From: Vibrio sp. 05-20-BW147 | Lineage (GTDB): Bacteria > Pseudomonadota > Gammaproteobacteria > Enterobacterales > Vibrionaceae | Assembly: GCF_013369385.1 (NCBI RefSeq) | Contig: NZ_SZTO01000016.1 | Span: 1-64,000, forward strand | Direction: 5' to 3' | Length of the DNA stretch: 64,000 bases | In this document: piece by piece, positions 58,344 to 64,000 of the stretch | Layout: every line of letters starts with the position of its first letter | How positions within the stretch are numbered: position 1 is the stretch's first letter | The notes under the pieces: model-generated | What the model saw: the letters and a program-made list of their open reading frames with translations, nothing else | Databases searched by the model: none | What the model was told of the DNA's origin: nothing | Made by a program: the position numbers and the translations under genes

Positions 58344-60802
58344 GAGTGTAACTGTCTTTTGGTTTTATTGGTTGCTTGGTGAGTGGCAGGATCGTCAGGC
58401 CAAACATGCTTAGGGTAACGACCTTTCATCTCTTTTTGCACTTCTTTGTAAGCGCCAGCCCAAAAACCGGCTAGGTCTTGCGTCACTTGCAAAGGACGAC
58501 GCGCAGGGGAAAGCAGCTCTAAGGTGAGCTTTACTCGTCCTTGCGCCACCGTTGGCGAACTTTGCTCACCGAACATCTCTTGCATACGCGCCGAAAGCAC
58601 GGGGTTAGCACCTTGTTGATAGCGAATAATTTGCTGAGTACCGGTTGGTAAGGTGTAGTACTTAGGCAACCACTCATCCAATTGCTGATTCAACGGCCAG
58701 CCAAGGCGAGCATTCAATGCTTCGCAGAGGTTGATTTTAGCCAGATCTTTCACCGTTGTGACGTGCGCCATATACGGCTCCAACCATTGCTCTAACTCGC
58801 TGAGCAAGCTGGCATCATCCATCGCTGGCCAGGCCTGTTCCGGCAACCACTCAATGGCACAACGAATACGCTCGAGTAGCGATTGGGAGTTTTCGCTCCA
58901 GTCTAATACCGCAAGCCCCTTTCTTCGGACATAGGAGAGTAAAGCTTGCGTCATTTTTTCTTTTCCGGGTTGAGCAAGTGTTTCTCTGCTCACCACCAGT
59001 TCACCGATTTTTCGCTGCTTTTCTGCTAATAAACGCCCTTTGGTTTCGTCCCAATCAATGTGCTCGTGGCTCACAAGGCAACTTGGATTGCCTTGTTGCA
59101 AAGCCGATAGGTCTAGCGGGATAGCCAATTGGATCTGGCTGGCATTTTTTTGGCCACGCATCAGATCGAGCACCACAAGGTACTCTTCTCCCCCCAAAGG
59201 GTCATCCTCACGCAGTTCGGCTCCATGACCATTGGCCATCAAATATCGACCATACTGATGGCCTCGTTTTTGAGCAATGCGATCGGGAAACGCCAAGCTA
59301 GCGGCAATGGCACAGGCCGATTCGGTCACCCGTTTTAAAGAGAAAGTGCCATTGAGTTTATTCGCCAGTGCATTGGCACGCTGAGTGAGTAGCGCCGTCT
59401 TACTGTGCTTACTTTGCTGCCAACGGTGTAAGCTGTGACAAACGTTGCTGATGTTACGCTCAGGTTCTTCCAACATCACCGCGACGGCCAAGGCTGAGGC
59501 GAAAAGCGTCTCATCGCGTTGCTGAGCACCGATCAACATGGCGGCAATACGCGGCTCAACACCAAGCCGCTGCGCCAGCTGTCCTTCACTCGTCAATTGC
59601 TGCCCAGAAATTAATCCCAATTGCTGCAACAGTTGCTTGGCCTGACGCACCGCTGCCGAAGAGGGGATATCCAATAACTTCACTTGTTCTGGCTCACTTA
59701 CACCCCATTGCGCCAGCTCCATCATCAGCGGAGCAAGATCGGCTTGCATGATCTCAGGAAGGGGCACACTCGCCATTTGCTGGTACTGGCTTTCAGAATA
59801 CAAGCGTACACAAATCCCCTCTGCCACTCGACCCGCACGCCCAGCGCGCTGAATGGCCGACGATTGTGCGATACGCACTTGCTCTAATTTGGTGATCCCC
59901 GTTTTCAAATCAAACTTTGCCACCCGCTCTAAACCGCTATCGACCACCAAGCAGATCCCTTCGATGGTTAACGACGTTTCGGCAATGTTGGTTGCTAGCA
60001 CCACCTTTCGCTCACCGGCTTTAGCAGGCTCAATCGCCTTTTGCTGCTCAGCAAAAGAGAGCTGGCCGTACAACGGGCAGATCACCACTTGCTCACTGAG
60101 ATGGTCTAAACGCTCAGCCACTTGTTTGATCGCTGCCACCCCTGGCAGAAACGCCAGCAAGGAGCCTGTTTCCGTTGCCAGTAGATGCTCGATGGTTTTC
60201 GCCATCACATTGGGTAAAAAGTCGTTCGTTTTTAGCGGCTGATAGCGCTGCTCAACCAAATAACTGCGACCTTGAGATTCAATAAAACTGGCCTGAGGCA
60301 TGAGAGATTGCAAAGCATGCTGCTCAAGTGTGGCCGACATCACCACCAATTTCAGATCGTCACGCAGCGCTTCTTGCACTTCAAGAGCAAGCGCCAAAGC
60401 AATATCGGCATGCAAACTACGCTCGTGAAATTCATCAAAGATCAGTACATCAACCCCATTCAGCTCTGGATCGCTTTGGATCATGCGCGTCATGATCCCT
60501 TCGGTAACGATTTCCAGCTGGGTCGCGTGGCTGACCTTGCTTTCGCCACGAACGCGATACCCCACTCTCTCACCAACTTTTTCGCCAAGTTGCTGCGCCA
60601 AATAGCGAGCGATATTGCGTGCCGCTAAGCGTCGTGGCTCAAGCATCACGATTTTTCCGGTGAATTCATTACTCAGCAGCAACTGCAAAGGGAAATATGT
60701 GGATTTGCCCGCACCAGGTGCGGCTTTGAGTATGACTTGTGAATGTTGCGAGACCGCTTGAAGCAGTTGTGGCATCACGGCGTGGATAGGCAATTGTGAC
60801 AA
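58340..60802 (-). CDS. hrpB: ATP-dependent RNA helicase HrpB
   Basis: About 820-residue DEAH-type helicase of unclear cellular role. Motifs: Walker A GAGKST, motif II FDEFHERS, motif III MSATLE, and the QRAGRAGR motif VI; an HA2 domain and the HrpB-specific C-terminal domain (SPARRPLQVTQDLAGFW) follow. I start at a TTG at 60802 (SQLPIHAVMPQL), because AAGGA lies seven bases upstream and homologues begin here; an ATG at 60835 adds 11 residues but has no ribosome site. Divergent from sfsA, four-base overlap with mrcB. Confidence 0.93.
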   Translation of the reverse strand: MSQLPIHAVMPQLLQAVSQHSQVILKAAPGAGKSTYFPLQLLLSNEFTGKIVMLEPRRLAARNIARYLAQQLGEKVGERVGYRVRGESKVSHATQLEIVTEGIMTRMIQSDPELNGVDVLIFDEFHERSLHADIALALALEVQEALRDDLKLVVMSATLEQHALQSLMPQASFIESQGRSYLVEQRYQPLKTNDFLPNVMAKTIEHLLATETGSLLAFLPGVAAIKQVAERLDHLSEQVVICPLYGQLSFAEQQKAIEPAKAGERKVVLATNIAETSLTIEGICLVVDSGLERVAKFDLKTGITKLEQVRIAQSSAIQRAGRAGRVAEGICVRLYSESQYQQMASVPLPEIMQADLAPLMMELAQWGVSEPEQVKLLDIPSSAAVRQAKQLLQQLGLISGQQLTSEGQLAQRLGVEPRIAAMLIGAQQRDETLFASALAVAVMLEEPERNISNVCHSLHRWQQSKHSKTALLTQRANALANKLNGTFSLKRVTESACAIAASLAFPDRIAQKRGHQYGRYLMANGHGAELREDDPLGGEEYLVVLDLMRGQKNASQIQLAIPLDLSALQQGNPSCLVSHEHIDWDETKGRLLAEKQRKIGELVVSRETLAQPGKEKMTQALLSYVRRKGLAVLDWSENSQSLLERIRCAIEWLPEQAWPAMDDASLLSELEQWLEPYMAHVTTVKDLAKINLCEALNARLGWPLNQQLDEWLPKYYTLPTGTQQIIRYQQGANPVLSARMQEMFGEQSSPTVAQGRVKLTLELLSPARRPLQVTQDLAGFWAGAYKEVQKEMKGRYPKHVWPDDPATHQATNKTKRQLHS

Positions 60803-60868
60803 TGTTGAGTCCTTATGCTTAAATGGCGGCCACATTGTACATAAAAACCCGCTCGTCTAAATAAGCAA

Positions 60869-61585
60869 ATGCATTTCGAACCCGCGCTAGATTGCGCCCT
60901 ATTACAAAAACGCTATAAACGCTTTCTCGCCGATGTGACCTATCAAAGCGGCGATACAGGCACGATTCATTGTGCCAATACCGGCGCCATGACTGGTTGC
61001 GCAACCCCTGGTGATAAAGTGTGGTATTCCACTTCCAACAACACCAAACGAAAATATCCCCACAGTTGGGAAATCACAGAAACGCAGCAGGGTCATCTTA
61101 TCTGTGTCAATACCATTCGCGCCAACCAGCTCGCGGTGGAAGCCATTGAGCAAGGCTGGATTAAAGAGCTCTCAGGGTATGAGCGACTTCAAACTGAAGT
61201 GAAATATGGCAGTGAAAATAGCCGAATTGATATCCTGCTCAGCGCAACGGACCAAGCCGCGTGTTATATAGAGGTGAAAAGCGTCACCTTGCTCGACAAC
61301 ATCGAGGCTGGGCAAGGCTATTTCCCTGATGCCGTCACAACTCGTGGTCAAAAACATCTGAGAGAACTCACAGAAATGGCACAAAATGGAAGTAGAGCCA
61401 TACTTTTATTTGCTGTTTTGCATTCAGGGATTGAAAAAGTTGCTGCGGCGCTCCATATAGACGCCAATTATTCCCAATTACTCAAACAAGCACAAAAAGC
61501 CGGAGTTGAAGTTCTCTGCTATAAAGCAGAGATCAGCAATACTGAAATCAAACTCAATTCTGCTATTGAATTTATCAATAGTTAG
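60869..61585 (+). CDS. sfsA: SfsA, sugar fermentation stimulation protein family
   Basis: 238-residue protein of the SfsA family, described as a DNA-binding regulator of sugar genes in E. coli, though the fold resembles nucleases. Typical features are [20 protein letters not shown], the IEVKSVTL nuclease-like motif and [16 protein letters not shown]. No strong ribosome site lies before the ATG. Only 66 bases separate the divergent hrpB start from it, so the promoters must overlap. In E. coli sfsA likewise precedes dksA. Confidence 0.93.
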   Translation: MHFEPALDCALLQKRYKRFLADVTYQSGDTGTIHCANTGAMTGCATPGDKVWYSTSNNTKRKYPHSWEITETQQGHLICVNTIRANQLAVEAIEQGWIKELSGYERLQTEVKYGSENSRIDILLSATDQAACYIEVKSVTLLDNIEAGQGYFPDAVTTRGQKHLRELTEMAQNGSRAILLFAVLHSGIEKVAAALHIDANYSQLLKQAQKAGVEVLCYKAEISNTEIKLNSAIEFINS

Positions 61586-61632
61586 AAAAATGATGTGGTC
61601 TTCACATTGACGTTAAGTTTACGATTGATAGT

Positions 61633-61668
61633 TTGCCAGCACCGCCTCTTTCTGCTATAGATACCCGC
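61633..61668 (+). promoter_or_regulatory. dksA promoter with GC-rich discriminator
   Basis: TTGCCA (61633-61638), 17-base spacer, TATAGA (61656-61661), followed by TACCCGCC before the likely start site. A GC-rich discriminator is the mark of promoters inhibited by ppGpp and DksA, consistent with DksA autoregulation known in E. coli. Confidence 0.65.
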
Positions 61669-61717
61669 CTTAAATTAGCTGCTTAGCAGTTGACTAGGTG
61701 TAAGTAGGAGATGCTGT

Positions 61718-62164
61718 ATGCCAGAATCGAAGAAAAAAACGCTAGGCATCCTAGCCATTGCAGGGGTGGAGCCATATCAGGAAAAAGCTGGTGAAGAATA
61801 CATGTCACCAGACCAAGTGGCTCATTTTAGAAAAATTTTAGAAGCTTGGCGCAATCAGCTAAGAGAAGAAGTTGATCGTACTGTGCATCATATGCAGGAC
61901 GAAGCAGCCAATTTTCCTGATCCCGTTGACCGTGCATCACAAGAAGAAGAATTCAGCCTTGAGTTGCGTAACCGCGACCGCGAACGCCGCTTGATCAAGA
62001 AGATTGAAAAGACTCTTGATAAGATCAAAGAGGATGACTTTGGTTTTTGCGAATCTTGTGGTGTTGAGATTGGCATTCGCCGTCTAGAAGCGCGCCCAAC
62101 TGCAGACCTTTGTATCGACTGTAAAACACTTGCAGAGATCAAAGAGAAACAAATGCAGGGTTAA
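61718..62164 (+). CDS. dksA: RNA polymerase-binding transcription factor DksA
   Basis: 148-residue secondary-channel factor that works with ppGpp in the stringent response. The coiled coil contains [21 protein letters not shown] with the tip DPVDRAS (E. coli D71/D74 region), and the zinc finger has CESCG and CIDCKTL. GTAGGAGA precedes the ATG. It is followed by a terminator, then gluQ 61 bases on; some readthrough into gluQ is known for this gene pair in enterics. Confidence 0.97.
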   Translation: MPESKKKTLGILAIAGVEPYQEKAGEEYMSPDQVAHFRKILEAWRNQLREEVDRTVHHMQDEAANFPDPVDRASQEEEFSLELRNRDRERRLIKKIEKTLDKIKEDDFGFCESCGVEIGIRRLEARPTADLCIDCKTLAEIKEKQMQG

Positions 62165-62185
62165 TCACCACTGTATACTGTTTTT

Positions 62186-62209
62186 AAGGGAGCTGATGCT
62201 CCCTTTTTG
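62186..62209 (+). terminator. dksA terminator
   Basis: AAGGGAGC (62186-62193) pairs with GCTCCCTT (62198-62205) around TGAT, followed by T-rich TTTGTTTT. It lies between dksA and gluQ and probably attenuates gluQ. Confidence 0.85.
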
Positions 62210-62225
62210 TTTTGAGATGATATCC

Positions 62226-63107
62226 ATGAGCTATATCGGTCGTTTTGCACCATCCCCTTCCGGTCCGCTGCATTTTGGTTCTTTAATCGCTGCGCTTGGC
62301 AGCTATTTCCAAGCGAAATCCCAACAAGGAAGCTGGTTAGTTCGTATCGAAGATCTCGATCCTCCCAGAGAAATGCCTGGCGCATCAGAACTCATTCTCA
62401 AAACTCTCGAACATTATCACTTGTTTTGGGATGGTGAAGTGGTCTATCAAAGTCAACGTCACGCGCTTTACCAACATCAAATCGATCACTGGTTAAACAG
62501 TGGGCAAGCCTATTTCTGCCAGTGCAGTCGCAAACAGATCAAAGAAATGGGTGGCTATTACAACGGCCATTGCCAAGAGCAGCATCTCAATGAAGGGGCT
62601 ATTCGCCTTAAAATGACACAACCCATCACCCATTTTGACGATCTTCGTCATGGGCAGATGCACATTCCTCTTGAACTCGCGCAAGAAGATTTCATCATTA
62701 AACGCCGAGATGGTTTGTTTGCTTACAATTTGGCGGTGGTGCTCGATGATATTGACCAAGGGGTCACCGAAGTGGTTCGTGGTGCTGATTTAATTGAGCC
62801 TACAGGTCGTCAAATCAGTTTGTACAGAATGCTCGGTCAAACGCCCGTAAAATATCTCCACCTCCCCTTGGCGATGGATAAGAATGGCAACAAACTTTCT
62901 AAACAAAATCATGCCACTGGCATTGATTTGACACATCCAGCTTCTATGATTCTTGAAGCGATGACGTTTTTAGGTTTCGTTGTTCCCCATGAGCTCACTC
63001 ACGCCAATATTGATGAGATTCTTACTTGGGGAGTACAAAATTGGCGGATAAACCAGTTACCAGACTCACTAGAAATCACAGCGCGATTCTCAAATGGCAC
63101 GGCGTGA
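62226..63107 (+). CDS. gluQ: glutamyl-Q tRNA(Asp) synthetase
   Basis: 293-residue GluRS paralogue lacking the anticodon-binding domain; it attaches glutamate to queuosine 34 of tRNA-Asp. Motifs: GRFAPSPSGPLHFGSL (HIGH-like HFGS), the zinc-binding CQCSRKQIKEMGGYYNGHC and KLSKQNHA (KMSKS-like). I start at the ATG at 62226 (MSYIGRFAP); the open frame upstream crosses the dksA stop and terminator. Conserved dksA-gluQ pair. Confidence 0.94.
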   Translation: MSYIGRFAPSPSGPLHFGSLIAALGSYFQAKSQQGSWLVRIEDLDPPREMPGASELILKTLEHYHLFWDGEVVYQSQRHALYQHQIDHWLNSGQAYFCQCSRKQIKEMGGYYNGHCQEQHLNEGAIRLKMTQPITHFDDLRHGQMHIPLELAQEDFIIKRRDGLFAYNLAVVLDDIDQGVTEVVRGADLIEPTGRQISLYRMLGQTPVKYLHLPLAMDKNGNKLSKQNHATGIDLTHPASMILEAMTFLGFVVPHELTHANIDEILTWGVQNWRINQLPDSLEITARFSNGTA

Positions 63108-63193
63108 GCTATTATAGAGCGCAAATTCAGGCCAAATCGGCGTAAAAAACTAACCCATGCAAAGTGATGCCCATTCACTGTTGCCAGATGCAC

Positions 63194-64000
63194 ATGAATA
63201 AAAACGAATATACAACATGCAGTTCTAACACTTGTCCGGAACTTGCTTTAAATGTCATTACTCGTCAAGAGCACAACATTTCGCGCAAACAGATCAGCGA
63301 CCATGCGCTAAAAGTCCTGTACCGTCTTCACGGCGCGGGCTTCGACGCTTTTCTTGTCGGCGGTGGCGTACGTGATTTACTGCTGGGACAAAGCCCAAAA
63401 GATTTTGATATTGCAACCAACGCAACACCAGAGCAGCTAAAGCAGTTGTTCCGTAACTGCCGCCTGATTGGTCGTCGCTTTAGACTGGCACACATCATGT
63501 TTGGTCGTGAAATCATCGAAGTGGCCACGTTTCGTGGTCACCACCAAGACGCGAACTCTCCTACGTCTCAACAGTCAAAGGAAGGCATGCTGCTACGAGA
63601 TAACGTCTACGGCACCATCGATGAAGACGCAGAGCGACGTGACTTCACCATCAATGCGATGTATTACAACATTGCAGATTACTCGATCCACGATTACGCA
63701 GGTGGCGTCGAGGATCTGGAAGATCGCTTGGTACGCTTAATCGGTGACCCTGAAACACGTTATCGTGAAGACCCAGTGCGTATGCTTCGCGCGGTGCGCT
63801 TTGCTGCCAAGCTCGACTTCGATATCGAAGAAGATACCGCAGCCCCAATCGAAGAGATGGCGCATTTATTGAGAGAGATTCCAGCCGCACGCCTCTACGA
63901 AGAGTCACTCAAACTGCTTCAATCAGGATATGGCCTTGAAACCTACCATCTGATGCGCGAGTACAATCTCTTTCAACAGATGTTCCCGGCTATTTCCACC
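63194..64000 (+). CDS. pcnB: poly(A) polymerase I, 5' part (runs off the window)
   Basis: The frame is open from 63146 to the right edge, so the gene is incomplete at its 3' end. It encodes the nucleotidyltransferase that adds poly(A) tails to RNA and marks it for decay. Clear motifs: [12 protein letters not shown], the catalytic pair in [35 protein letters not shown] and [17 protein letters not shown]. The start is uncertain: in-frame ATGs at 63167, 63188 and 63194 all lack a ribosome site. In E. coli the gene starts at a rare AUU, so weak initiation would be in keeping. It follows gluQ by less than 90 bases. Confidence 0.93.
   Translation, partial: MNKNEYTTCSSNTCPELALNVITRQEHNISRKQISDHALKVLYRLHGAGFDAFLVGGGVRDLLLGQSPKDFDIATNATPEQLKQLFRNCRLIGRRFRLAHIMFGREIIEVATFRGHHQDANSPTSQQSKEGMLLRDNVYGTIDEDAERRDFTINAMYYNIADYSIHDYAGGVEDLEDRLVRLIGDPETRYREDPVRMLRAVRFAAKLDFDIEEDTAAPIEEMAHLLREIPAARLYEESLKLLQSGYGLETYHLMREYNLFQQMFPAIST

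Overview
The window is an ordinary chromosomal stretch of a gammaproteobacterium of the genus Vibrio. The evidence is the gene order (secG-glmM-folP-ftsH-rlmE / yhbY / greA / ompU / dacB / tyrS / erpA / hemL / rsmC / chiS / chitin-oligosaccharide operon / fbpABC / acnB / mrcB / hrpB / sfsA / dksA / gluQ / pcnB), which I recall as that of the V. cholerae large chromosome, and protein sequences that look vibrio-like throughout (OmpU, the chitobiose phosphorylase, ChiS with its phospho-acceptor His at residue 469). The OmpU sequence suggests a V. vulnificus-like species, but I cannot settle the species by eye. I see no insertion sequences, prophage genes, integrases, CRISPR arrays or rRNA. Almost all DNA is coding.

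Layout. 1-6758 is a housekeeping block, mostly on the minus strand: initiator tRNA-Met, tRNA-Leu(GAG), secG, glmM, folP, ftsH and rlmE, then yhbY (+) and greA (-). 6759-7309 is a regulatory region rich in inverted repeats between greA and the porin gene ompU. 7310-17801 holds ompU, dacB, a ybaN-type membrane protein gene, tyrS, an M23 endopeptidase gene and an erpA / membrane fusion protein / RND pump series. 18089-21815 holds hemL, a possible small Cys-rich ORF, an AI-2E family transporter gene and rsmC.

22061-40737 is the most coherent block, the chitin utilisation locus. The hybrid sensor kinase gene chiS is followed, after a 755-bp non-coding leader, by one long same-strand gene series: periplasmic (GlcNAc)n-binding protein, two permeases, two ATPases, GH9 glucosaminidase, glucosamine kinase, GH20 hexosaminidase, GH94 chitobiose phosphorylase and a phosphohexomutase. 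Together these bind chitin oligosaccharides in the periplasm, import them, cleave them by hydrolysis or phosphorolysis, and convert GlcNAc-1-P towards GlcNAc-6-P. The binding protein also serves as the signal that controls ChiS.

40805-46880 (minus) carries a ferric-iron ABC transporter with a clear Fur box and promoter, the ammonium module glnK-amtB with a sigma-54-type promoter, and yacL. 46951-50651 (+) is a cdaR / GntP permease / glycerate kinase unit. 50714-60802 (minus) carries acnB, a patatin-barrel (type Vd) autotransporter, mrcB and hrpB. 60869 to the end (+) carries sfsA, dksA, gluQ and the 5' part of pcnB, which runs off the right edge.

I did not find a convincing undescribed system. 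The points most worth a second look are regulatory: the structured leader of the chitin operon, intercistronic hairpins inside it, a GraL-like terminator in the greA leader, a palindrome upstream of glnK that may be both terminator and NtrC site, a stringent-type dksA promoter, and a small Cys-rich membrane ORF next to hemL.
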